The translations under genes were made by a program, and so were the position numbers. Below the pieces are notes generated by a model. That model was not told the DNA's origin, ran no database searches, and saw only the letters and a program-made list of their open reading frames with translations. A stretch of 64,000 nt of DNA, taken from NCBI RefSeq assembly GCF_000317285.1, contig NZ_AJLN01000015.1, positions 1-64,000 of the forward strand, written 5' to 3'. Within the stretch, counting starts at the first letter, position 1; the number at the start of each line of letters is the position of its first letter. The DNA is from Chlorogloeopsis fritschii PCC 6912 (GTDB lineage: Bacteria; Cyanobacteriota; Cyanobacteriia; Cyanobacteriales; Nostocaceae). Positions 52,208-59,685 of the stretch are shown one piece after another.

Positions 52208-52930
52208 ATGATATCACTAGAACTATTCAAAATACCCATTATCTGCAAAGAAACAATCATCTATCTGGAAAATCTCTCTCAAAAAGCAAACTTACTCAGC
52301 TTATACCAAAAATTATTTCCAGAACAGTGGAATGAGTCAATAACTCCTCTCGATAGAAAAGCACATCCTGATTGCATTTATTCAGATAGAGAAATTGAAT
52401 TTATTCAGCTAGTAGATTCAAACCTATTCCCTGTTGAATTTGTTGATGAAATAGAAGCTTGTGACAAGTATGAATATATTCCCATAGTCCCACAAATAAT
52501 CGAATGGTGGGAGAATGACTTTGAAGATCTAGAAACAAGCGAAAAGTTCTTACTGTCGGTTATGGGAAATGGGTATCAGCTTGAATATTGGGAAGAGAAG
52601 TTTGGATTTGAGCCTGAGTATATAGCAAGAGTAGAGGATATAGATTTTCAAAAGCTTGTGAAAATCTGTAATAAGTTTAAATCACCCCTTCAATATTTAG
52701 CAACTAGCCTTAGCATTCTGGACTACTCGACAGGCAACATCTGGTTAGATACAACTTATGAAACTGGAGATTGGTGGGATTGGACTGAAGAAAATATAGT
52801 CTTTCTAGCTCAAAAATGGCAAGAAGCTACTATCATGTTAGACCAATTTCAAGAGTTATCCGACTGGATAAAAACATCAGTAGCTAATCGAAATAAAATC
52901 ATCAGAATCTGGAATAAAGCTGCCAAATGA
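52208..52930 (+). CDS. PRTRC protein F-like
   Basis: 240 residues. The C-terminal third carries the PRTRC F pattern: SILDYSTGNIWLDTTYETGDWWDWTEENIVFLAQKWQEA, where proteobacterial proteins have L-YDTENPWLD-TYE---PW-W----I--LA--WR-A, then LSDWIKTSV. The N-terminal portion is acidic with several tryptophans (IIEWWENDFEDLE). No enzymatic motif is seen. Its role in the cassette is unknown. Its last codons overlap the B-like gene by ATGA. Confidence 0.6.
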   Translation: MISLELFKIPIICKETIIYLENLSQKANLLSLYQKLFPEQWNESITPLDRKAHPDCIYSDREIEFIQLVDSNLFPVEFVDEIEACDKYEYIPIVPQIIEWWENDFEDLETSEKFLLSVMGNGYQLEYWEEKFGFEPEYIARVEDIDFQKLVKICNKFKSPLQYLATSLSILDYSTGNIWLDTTYETGDWWDWTEENIVFLAQKWQEATIMLDQFQELSDWIKTSVANRNKIIRIWNKAAK

Positions 52931-53625
52931 ATGTAGAATTAAACGGCCAAACTATCCTTGCAAATATTCCACAACAAGAAGTACTAGGACATTTAATCAT
53001 ACTTAAAGGTCAATTTGTTTTAGTAGAGAAAGAAGAGAATAAAACTAGCCATAAGTTTATATCACCTGAAGCTGTAGAAAAAGCATTTACAGCTAAAACC
53101 GTTAGTTCTGGATGGTTATCTCCCAATACTTTATGGTGGGGGAAAACACCAAACGGAGAAGGTATTATTCAATTTTACCCGCCTCAAAAATACTCAATCA
53201 CAATACAACTTTTAGAAGGGAATAAAACCATAACTGTTCCCATGCCAGGATTTATATTTGCTGGAAATTATAGCAGCTACTATCTATGGGTAATTAAGGG
53301 AAAAATCTTTAAGCAGGATTGTCAGTTATACAAAGCGCCTTTACCAAATATTTGGAATGACTCGAATAGAATTTGCTTTGGTAAAAATATTCCACCTACT
53401 TGCAATCCCGACTCAATAAATAAAGCTTGGCAATTGTTCTGGAACAGCCCTTTTAACCAGGATTTAAGTCAGAACAAGTGTAGATCGCATCCTCACAATG
53501 TTTGCAACCTACTAATCAGTTTGCAGGGTGCAAAATCCTTCCCAGTCAAAGAATTAGTAAGTTGCAGCTACCAAAGAATTAAAAACCCTAACGACATACC
53601 CAAGTATCTATTTGAACATGAGTAA
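52927..53625 (+). CDS. PRTRC protein B-like
   Basis: 232 residues. Recognisable PRTRC B segments are LSPNTLWWGKTPNGEGIIQF, ITVPMPGFIFAGNYSSYYLW (V-LPGLVF---G--YWVW), LYKAPLPNIWNDSNRICFG (LYRAPLPNI---G-ICWG) and INKAWQLFWNSPFNQDL (I-EAW--FW-S-FN-DL). In other genomes the family is also found next to ThiF and JAB genes with E2-like folds suggested; two cysteines (RICFG and PPTCNPD) could be candidates for a ubiquitin-transfer residue, but this is inference. Overlaps the A-like gene by 8 bases. Confidence 0.7.
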   Translation: MNVELNGQTILANIPQQEVLGHLIILKGQFVLVEKEENKTSHKFISPEAVEKAFTAKTVSSGWLSPNTLWWGKTPNGEGIIQFYPPQKYSITIQLLEGNKTITVPMPGFIFAGNYSSYYLWVIKGKIFKQDCQLYKAPLPNIWNDSNRICFGKNIPPTCNPDSINKAWQLFWNSPFNQDLSQNKCRSHPHNVCNLLISLQGAKSFPVKELVSCSYQRIKNPNDIPKYLFEHE

Positions 53626-54190
53626 TCCCTTCATCAGTCACTACTACACATTCGATCCCAACCTTCCCCCATACAGTCAAAAACTTCAGGAATATTGGGT
53701 TGCAGCTAATGGAGTCTTTTTGCGATCGCACCGCCCGGAACTAGAAATTTGCCTGCCAATCGCCCGTACTAAGATACCAGGGTTAGCAGAAATACAACCT
53801 TATCTCAAGTTAAATGTACCGAGAGTGCCAGCAAGTATGATTGCAGACATCGTTAATACTGCAAGGGTTAATCCCCATCAGGAAATACTTTTCTACCTGG
53901 GAGTTGAGAATAATCGCTGGTGGTTGCACACTCCGATGCAGGAAGCATCATCGACTCACGTGCGATCGCTACAACAAGACAACCCTAAATATAGGCAAGC
54001 ACTGGTTGAAGTACATTCACATGGCTGCATGAAGGCAATTCCTAGTAGCCAAGACAACCAAGAGGAAGCAGGGAAATTTCGCGTATTTGCAATAGTCGGG
54101 ACAGTTAATACAACTCCCACAATATACAGCAGGCTAGGGATATATAACCACTTTTTTGAAATTGCTCCCAATTTTATATTTGAACCATGA
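53618..54190 (+). CDS. PRTRC protein A-like JAMM/JAB peptidase
   Basis: 190 residues from the ATG at 53618. The metal-binding JAMM motif is complete: upstream glutamate in HQEILFYLG (about 87-95), then VEVHSHGCMKAIPSSQDNQEE (H-x-H, then S-x-x-D, about 128-148). This fold removes ubiquitin-like modifiers or trims their C-termini. With the ubiquitin-like C protein upstream and the E1-like ThiF downstream it forms a conjugation/deconjugation set. Ends with ATGA overlap into the ThiF gene, so the stoichiometry is probably coupled. Confidence 0.8.
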   Translation: MSNPFISHYYTFDPNLPPYSQKLQEYWVAANGVFLRSHRPELEICLPIARTKIPGLAEIQPYLKLNVPRVPASMIADIVNTARVNPHQEILFYLGVENNRWWLHTPMQEASSTHVRSLQQDNPKYRQALVEVHSHGCMKAIPSSQDNQEEAGKFRVFAIVGTVNTTPTIYSRLGIYNHFFEIAPNFIFEP

Positions 54191-55020
54191 TCCAATTCGA
54201 CTGCGAAAAAGCTTACCCCGTTGTTCCCCATCCCCACCAGAAAGTAGACTTTATCTTGATAGGCGCTGGCGGTACTGGAGGATATCTTGCTGAAGAAGTG
54301 TGTCGCCTCATGCTGCAACTAAACCGAGTAGGCAAGGAAGCCAGCCTCACCATCATCGACGGAGATACAGTCGAACCTAAAAATATCGCCCGCCAAAACT
54401 ACCAACCATCTGAGGTGGGTTTGCCTAAAGCTAGGTGTCTTGCTACCAGGTGTAGCGCCAAGTACGGGTTAGAGGTAAAGGCGATTTTGGATTGGTTTTC
54501 ACCCAACTATATGAACAAATACAGGTGGAACAGCCTGACAGTTATTATAGGCTGTGTGGATAATGCCGCCGCCAGGGCGCAAATTCACTCGTGCTTGGAA
54601 TATAATAGCTTCCGCGAACATGCCTCTATATTCTGGCTAGACTGCGGCAATAGTTCACACTCCGGACAAATTCTATTGGGAACCCACCAGGAGTTTTACA
54701 TTATAAGTAGTTGCGACAATCCAAAAACTCCCTCATTCTGGAAACAGCTACCCTCCCCGGCGCTGATACATCCCGAATTGCTACTTCCCAAACCAGAAGA
54801 ACTCAACACCAACAATCTGTCGTGTGCGGAAATTCAAATACTTAATCACCAATCGTTGTTTGTTAACCGCATGACATCAGCGATCGCATCTCAATACCTC
54901 TTAGAGTTAACCCTAACAGGAAAAATCACAAAGTTCGCCAGTTATTTCGATCTAAATACCATGTCCTGTCGCAGCATCCAAACCACAATTACCAACCTTG
55001 AAAAATACCAGCAAGTTTAA
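54187..55020 (+). CDS. PRTRC ThiF/E1-like adenylating enzyme
   Basis: 277 residues. The Rossmann ATP site is VDFILIGAGGTGGYLAEEVC (about 18-37, GxGGxG), then LTIIDGDTVEPKNIARQNY (the D and R-Q pair for ATP and Mg2+), KARCLATRC, VIIGCVDNAAAR and the FWLDCGNSSHSGQILLG strand seen in PRTRC ThiF proteins. E1-like proteins adenylate the C-terminal glycine of ubiquitin-like proteins. Several cysteines lie in the second half (SSCDNPKTP, LSCAEI), one of which might form a thioester. It is the final gene of the six-gene PRTRC order E-C-F-B-A-ThiF. Confidence 0.8.
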   Translation: MIQFDCEKAYPVVPHPHQKVDFILIGAGGTGGYLAEEVCRLMLQLNRVGKEASLTIIDGDTVEPKNIARQNYQPSEVGLPKARCLATRCSAKYGLEVKAILDWFSPNYMNKYRWNSLTVIIGCVDNAAARAQIHSCLEYNSFREHASIFWLDCGNSSHSGQILLGTHQEFYIISSCDNPKTPSFWKQLPSPALIHPELLLPKPEELNTNNLSCAEIQILNHQSLFVNRMTSAIASQYLLELTLTGKITKFASYFDLNTMSCRSIQTTITNLEKYQQV

Positions 55021-55047
55021 ATAATAATCACCACAAATAGTTAACAC

Positions 55048-55081
55048 ATATCTGTCTTGAAAAATCAATCAGGACAGATAT
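55048..55081 (+). promoter_or_regulatory. hairpin directly before the 55084 start
   Basis: Stem ATATCTGTC (55048-55056) and GACAGATAT (55073-55081), followed by TTTATG. It occupies the ribosome-binding position of the next gene; weak terminator function after ThiF is also possible. Confidence 0.55.
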
Positions 55082-55083
55082 TT

Positions 55084-55758
55084 ATGATGAACAGATTCAA
55101 TCCAATTCAATTAGAAAATATTGAACAGGAAAGCAAAAAATCAGAAGTAAATACAAGGATAATCCCAATTAGCCCAGGTGAAAAACTTGGTGGTGAGTTT
55201 CACCTAATTATGCAACAAATTGGGTTAGGGTTACCAGTAGAGCCTCTATTAGAAGCATATCCTCAAATAGACAAGTGGGTAAAAGCGGTCAAACCATTTC
55301 TAGAAATTCCTGGTAGCAAAGAATGGAACGCCGAAGTGCAATATCTTTACAAGTCGCAGTTATTACACGCTAATTACGACTTAATCATCTATCAAGATAA
55401 ACAAGCGATTGGAATAGATTGGACTATTCAAAAACTATCCAATTTCCAAGAACTAGAAAATTCATTTAATACACAACTCAGATTATTCCTATTACACGAA
55501 AAAACTCAATTACCACTCGAACATATTAATTTAGTCTACCTGTTTGTGAATGCAGATAATATCTATCAGTTTACCTATTCACAAGTAAAACATCAAGTCT
55601 TCAAAGAAAGGCTTTTGTCGATTTTAGAACAGTTTGTTGTGGAAGATGTTGCAGAAGAAACTCAACAGGAAGGTTTGGAGATAATCCATCAAAGGTGGAT
55701 AAATAAAGAAATTTCAACTCAAGAATATCTAGACGCTATCCCAGAAGTCGAACTATGA
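55084..55758 (+). CDS. PD-(D/E)XK (Cas4/RecB-like) family protein
   Basis: About 224 residues from the ATG at 55084. Segments match a cyanobacterial RecB-nuclease-like family: FLEIPGSKEWNAEVQY, NYDLIIYQDKQAIGIDWTIQK, NSFNTQLRLFLLHE and EHINLVYLFVNADN. In active relatives the second reads ...D-LV---...I-DWKTS, so the catalytic lysine after DW is replaced (DWTI), which suggests an inactive nuclease fold or a lysine shifted to the later K. It directly follows the PRTRC block and overlaps the next gene by four bases. Confidence 0.6.
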   Translation: MMNRFNPIQLENIEQESKKSEVNTRIIPISPGEKLGGEFHLIMQQIGLGLPVEPLLEAYPQIDKWVKAVKPFLEIPGSKEWNAEVQYLYKSQLLHANYDLIIYQDKQAIGIDWTIQKLSNFQELENSFNTQLRLFLLHEKTQLPLEHINLVYLFVNADNIYQFTYSQVKHQVFKERLLSILEQFVVEDVAEETQQEGLEIIHQRWINKEISTQEYLDAIPEVEL

Positions 55759-56081
55759 ACTCTTCGGAAATTAAAGTCAAAAAAATCGAACTTACATCCA
55801 ATGGGTGGACTTTCAATAGCCTATCACCAAGAGTCGGAACTATAACAAATCCCAAAGGCAGAAGAATCACTTCTTATTTTGGGTTTGACTTCAAAGAAAA
55901 AGCAGACAAATTCCTTAAATGGATTACCTGCAAAGAAAAATGCTCGAAAGCGATTGTTCGCCCAAGCGAACGCCTAACTACTCCTTGGGAAGTCAAAGCC
56001 TGGGATGTAGAAGAATCCCTCATAGTCGAATGCGCGCTCAAGGATTTGAAGGAAAATGCAGCTATCACTATCGCTGTTTAA
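55755..56081 (+). CDS. small hypothetical protein
   Basis: 108 residues, start coupled by ATGA overlap with the preceding gene and 26-base overlap with the following methyltransferase gene, which argues for a real gene. Mixed content (IELTSNGWTFNSLSPRVG, FGFDFKEKADKFLKWI, WDVEESLIVECALKDL). No family known. Confidence 0.5.
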   Translation: MNSSEIKVKKIELTSNGWTFNSLSPRVGTITNPKGRRITSYFGFDFKEKADKFLKWITCKEKCSKAIVRPSERLTTPWEVKAWDVEESLIVECALKDLKENAAITIAV

Positions 56082-57120
56082 AGCTGGAACGCAAGCAGAC
56101 ACCGCCGACACCCTTAGTTTCAATTTCAATATACCTAACCCCACAAAAGCTGCAAAGCTGCGAGAACTAGCTGCATCAATGCAGAAAACTATTGATGCAA
56201 AGCTCAACCCTGCGATTGGGAACCAAAGAGCAACTAAACGCCGCAAGCGCATCGCCCAAGGGATTATCGCTGAAGGGATGGAATTACAAACAATCCAGTC
56301 TTGGTTGCTTGCGATCGCACAAATGTGGGAAATGGGAAATATCCCCGAAGTACTGCGCGGTATCTCTCAAAAGTCACAGGTTGAGACACTGTTTAGGATT
56401 TCTCAACAGGGAAAAACTCCCCAGGAACTGCAAGAAACCCTTAACGTCGAATATAACCAAGATTGGGTAAACTCTCTCAACCATGCAAGTATTTACAATG
56501 CAGGCGAAATCGTATCTGCTATTAGGGAAATTCAACTATACGTTAAACCCCAAGAGATAAGTACAACTCAACAGGAGTTAAACAAGTTAGAATTGGAAAT
56601 TATCGGGATGACATGGAAAGATTTCTTCCCCACACCGCCTGATGTTTGTAAACGCCTCATTCAATTAGCAGAAATTAACGAAAACTCTCGCATACTTGAA
56701 CCAAGTGCTGGCTCTGGCTGTATCACAAAAGCGATTGTCGAAAAATACCCTCAAGTGGATTTAGAAGTAGTAGAAATTAACCCAACTCTACGCAGAATAC
56801 TCGAACTCAAAGGGTTCAATTTAGTTGGTAGAGATTTTCCAAGTTATACCACAGATAATCTCTACTCGCATGTCATCATGAATCCTCCATTCTCTCAACT
56901 ATTAGAACATATTTATCATGCATGGAAGCTAATTAAATCAGGAGGAATACTAATAACAATTGTTCCAGAATCAGTATTCTTCAACCGCAAATATCAAGAT
57001 TTTAAAGAATGGTTGGAAAGTTGGAATGCATACGATGAATCTTTACCCAAAAATGCCTTTATTAAATCAAATAACCCCACAGGTGTAACCACCCGAATCA
57101 TCAAAATGCACAAGCCATAA
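56056..57120 (+). CDS. N6-adenine-type DNA methyltransferase
   Basis: 354 residues. The C-terminal half is a gamma-class amino-methyltransferase: FFPTPPDVCKRLI (motif X-like), RILEPSAGSGCITKAI (motif I, about 215-230), VDLEVVEINPTL (motif II) and HVIMNPPFS (motif IV, NPPF). The N-terminal 150 residues are helical and specific. The first eight residues are MQLSLSLF, close to the sliding-clamp-binding hexapeptide of Hda (QLSLPL), so the enzyme may follow the plasmid clamp and methylate behind the fork. No cognate restriction enzyme is seen beside it. Confidence 0.75.
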   Translation: MQLSLSLFKAGTQADTADTLSFNFNIPNPTKAAKLRELAASMQKTIDAKLNPAIGNQRATKRRKRIAQGIIAEGMELQTIQSWLLAIAQMWEMGNIPEVLRGISQKSQVETLFRISQQGKTPQELQETLNVEYNQDWVNSLNHASIYNAGEIVSAIREIQLYVKPQEISTTQQELNKLELEIIGMTWKDFFPTPPDVCKRLIQLAEINENSRILEPSAGSGCITKAIVEKYPQVDLEVVEINPTLRRILELKGFNLVGRDFPSYTTDNLYSHVIMNPPFSQLLEHIYHAWKLIKSGGILITIVPESVFFNRKYQDFKEWLESWNAYDESLPKNAFIKSNNPTGVTTRIIKMHKP

Positions 57121-57165
57121 TGTACTGCAACCTTATGGCATATTGTTAAATCGATTAAATCTACT

Positions 57166-57202
57166 AAAGTCGTCTTTTACATCCAGGCGGCTTTATTTTT
57201 TT
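57166..57202 (+). terminator. rho-independent terminator after the methyltransferase
   Basis: AAAGTCGTC (57166-57174) pairs fully, with three G-U pairs, to GGCGGCTTT (57186-57194), followed by ATTTTTTT. It closes the primase-PRTRC-methyltransferase unit. Confidence 0.75.
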
Positions 57203-57256
57203 ACCACGACATATGCAAATGCACACCTTATTTGAACTAGTTCAACAACAATAATT

Positions 57257-58204
57257 ATGCCTAGAACTCCAACCAAATCTGGTACAACTTCATCTGAACA
57301 AAAAGAACAACCTCCTTCCCCTACAACTCCAGATAATCTCCAACAGAGAAAGTCTGCAATATCAAAATTTGCTAACCCAGAATATAACGCTCCCATGAGC
57401 AATGTCTGCATATGCCAAATGATAAACCACATGGAGCCGAAGAAAGTAGGCTTATTCATTAAGGATAAATACTTAGGAGGTATTGATTGGCAAGGAGGCG
57501 AACCTATCCACAAACATACCTTCTCCAATGGTACGCCAGAGATGGGAGTATTGCTGCAATCTCCCAGAATGCACATTCTTGATATCTCTCCCAGGTACAT
57601 CGAACAACGGGATGATGGTGCAATTATCGGTATCTACGAATACGGTGACGGATATGATATGTACCAAACTCTAGGAAAAGATAAAGTCGTACTGCGGCGG
57701 TTCTACTTAATCAACCTAGTGGATGAGAACAACAAAAACCTCCACAGCAAACCAATCGTTCTCTCAATTAAGGGAGTAGCTTCTTCTAGATTTGGCGAAG
57801 CTTATAAACAATTCCAACGGGAACTAGAAGTAGCGTTCGCCAGGTTTGCAGATGTACCTGTTGCTGAAAAATCCCAAGAATTTCATCGGCTTGGTATATT
57901 CCAACCCACCTTCGTACCATCACTCGAACCCAAGGAAGCAATTAACCAACGCGATAAATCCTGGGTAGCGGTAGTCGAATCCTACAAATCTCCCAACCCT
58001 GATGGTAGCAACTTCCTCGAATTCTTCTGTGAGGACAAAGAAGCAGAATTCCAAACATTGATGCAAGCTAACCCTGAGTTTAGCTATCGCATTGGTAAAA
58101 CTTCTGCTGTTGTCGCCGAACACCACCGTTTAGTTGGTAAAGCCACAAACGAAGTAATGGCACTACCACCTTCAACTCCCGTTATTGAGGACTTACCGTA
58201 CTGA
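57257..58204 (+). CDS. DUF5895-like plasmid protein
   Basis: 315 residues. A disordered S/T/P-rich start (about 1-35), then a domain with CICQMINHMEPKKVGLFIKD, HTFSNGTPEMGVLLQSPRMH, RRFYLINLVDENN and FGEAYKQFQRELEVAF. I associate this pattern with the cyanobacterial plasmid family DUF5895. The C-terminus ends PVIEDLPY, acidic then hydrophobic, similar in kind to the DDIPF tip of single-strand-binding proteins. Located immediately before the plasmid clamp gene. A role as a DNA-binding replication accessory is inference. Confidence 0.5.
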   Translation: MPRTPTKSGTTSSEQKEQPPSPTTPDNLQQRKSAISKFANPEYNAPMSNVCICQMINHMEPKKVGLFIKDKYLGGIDWQGGEPIHKHTFSNGTPEMGVLLQSPRMHILDISPRYIEQRDDGAIIGIYEYGDGYDMYQTLGKDKVVLRRFYLINLVDENNKNLHSKPIVLSIKGVASSRFGEAYKQFQRELEVAFARFADVPVAEKSQEFHRLGIFQPTFVPSLEPKEAINQRDKSWVAVVESYKSPNPDGSNFLEFFCEDKEAEFQTLMQANPEFSYRIGKTSAVVAEHHRLVGKATNEVMALPPSTPVIEDLPY

Positions 58205-58225
58205 CTGTTTTAAAAACAAACATAG

Positions 58226-58245
58226 GTGCTAGTAACAACTAGCAC
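58226..58245 (+). promoter_or_regulatory. perfect hairpin before dnaN
   Basis: GTGCTAGT/ACTAGCAC with loop AACA and no U tract. Lies 37 bases before the ATG at 58282. Confidence 0.5.
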
Positions 58246-58281
58246 TCGTGAATGAATATCCACAAAAGATATACAACCAAA

Positions 58282-59613
58282 ATGGAACTAACAATTGCTC
58301 AATCTGTACTTGCAGAACTCATTGAAACAGCCAAAAATGGCATATCTACAAAACCAGTAGACCCAATCCTTGGCAGTCTGCTAATCGAAGCGTCAGACTC
58401 AGGCAAACTTACCGTAATTGGTACTGACCTAAATGTTAGTATCAAAACTGATTCTGTAGCTAACATAAAACAAGCAGGTACAGTAGCACTAAACGCCAAA
58501 CTACTAGCCGACACGGTTAACAATCTATCAGGCGAACTCGATATTGAGGTTAGCGATCGCAGCTGCATAATCAGCCACAGTACGGGAAAGTGTCGCATTG
58601 TGGGAGGAAACGCAGAAGATTTCCCAAGCATCCCAGAAACAGAAAACCCCACCGTTATCAGTATCCCTAGCAAGAAGCTACAAGCTGCACTTTTATCTTG
58701 TCTGTATTGCAGCAGCACTGACGAAACCAAACTTGTCCTCACAGGTGTACATTTTCAATTACAAGGTGAAAATTGGAGTTGTGCTAGCACTGACGGACAC
58801 CGCCTTGCATTTGTATCCTCCAAATTAGAAGTAAGCTACGAACCACTCTCATTCACTGTTCCTAGAAGAAGCCTTATCGAGTTAGAAAAAATCCTCTCGA
58901 ATGCAGCCCAAAGCAGCAGTTGTACCCTCAAGGTGGGAAAAAACACTATTCAATTTATCCTGCCAAATGCTGAACTTACATCCAGGTTGCTAGAAGGACA
59001 ATTCCCCAATATCAACAGCTTTATCCCTAGAAGCTTTGCCAACGAAATAGTTGTAGAACGCAAGGGAATGGAAATAATTCTCAAAAGAATTAGCCATTTT
59101 GCAGAGAAAAAACACAAAATCGTCAAAATCCTATGGGAGGTCAATGACCAGCAAGCAACATTAATGACAGGTAATACTGATATTGGCGATGCGGTAGATT
59201 CTCTACTTATCAAAACGCAAACCAGTGTTGGAGAAAACATCGGTATTGGTCTAAATAGTGGCTACCTGCAAGAAGCACTCAAGCACATCTCAACCGATGA
59301 AATCGTGTTCAGGTTTAACAAGCCTCTCCAGCCAGTAATCATTTCTCCTGTAGGTGGGTTACTCGACCAACTAACACTAGTTATGCCTGTAGATGTACAG
59401 GATTTTAATAAACCACAGCAGCTTCAAGATACCTCAAAACCAGACACGGAAGCAGTAGCAGAAAATAGCGCCGAAGCAGAGCACGTATCCGATGAAACAA
59501 TCAATCGGGAAGATAAATCTACATCTGATACACCTGCTACTAACAAACCTAAATCCCGCAAACGCAAGCAGGAAGCAAAACTTAAACCGGAATTGGAAAC
59601 CACAACCGTATAA
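58282..59613 (+). CDS. dnaN: plasmid-encoded DNA polymerase III beta clamp (DnaN-like)
   Basis: 443 residues from the ATG at 58282; an ATG 30 bases earlier would add ten residues not seen in the family. Clamp signatures: MELTIAQSVLAELIETAKNG, PILGSLLIEA, VTLNAKLLADTVNNL-type segment, CRIVGGNAEDFPSIPE, LTGVHFQLQG...CASTDGHRLAF, LTSRLLEGQFPNIN and the C-terminal VISPVGGLLDQLTLVMPV, equivalent to the family's final VMPM/R. Behind that, about 70 extra residues are charged and lysine-rich (SRKRKQEAKLKPELE) and unusual for DnaN. A second clamp on a plasmid implies its own replication or repair complexes. The hydrophobic pocket region appears kept. Confidence 0.85.
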   Translation: MELTIAQSVLAELIETAKNGISTKPVDPILGSLLIEASDSGKLTVIGTDLNVSIKTDSVANIKQAGTVALNAKLLADTVNNLSGELDIEVSDRSCIISHSTGKCRIVGGNAEDFPSIPETENPTVISIPSKKLQAALLSCLYCSSTDETKLVLTGVHFQLQGENWSCASTDGHRLAFVSSKLEVSYEPLSFTVPRRSLIELEKILSNAAQSSSCTLKVGKNTIQFILPNAELTSRLLEGQFPNINSFIPRSFANEIVVERKGMEIILKRISHFAEKKHKIVKILWEVNDQQATLMTGNTDIGDAVDSLLIKTQTSVGENIGIGLNSGYLQEALKHISTDEIVFRFNKPLQPVIISPVGGLLDQLTLVMPVDVQDFNKPQQLQDTSKPDTEAVAENSAEAEHVSDETINREDKSTSDTPATNKPKSRKRKQEAKLKPELETTTV

Positions 59614-59621
59614 ACCAAAAA

Positions 59622-59649
59622 GTATAGCCAGTAATAGTGCTGGTTATAC
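59622..59649 (+). promoter_or_regulatory. hairpin between dnaN and dnaX
   Basis: GTATAGCCAG (59622-59631) pairs with CTGGTTATAC (59640-59649) with one G-U pair, no U tract, 37 bases before the dnaX ATG. Confidence 0.5.
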
Positions 59650-59685
59650 ACAAATTCCATTTATAAAATTTGACAGTCTAAGAAT

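Noticed and set aside
58598-58828. Plus-strand frame inside dnaN
   Set aside because: Out-of-frame shadow; the dnaN reading has clear clamp motifs.
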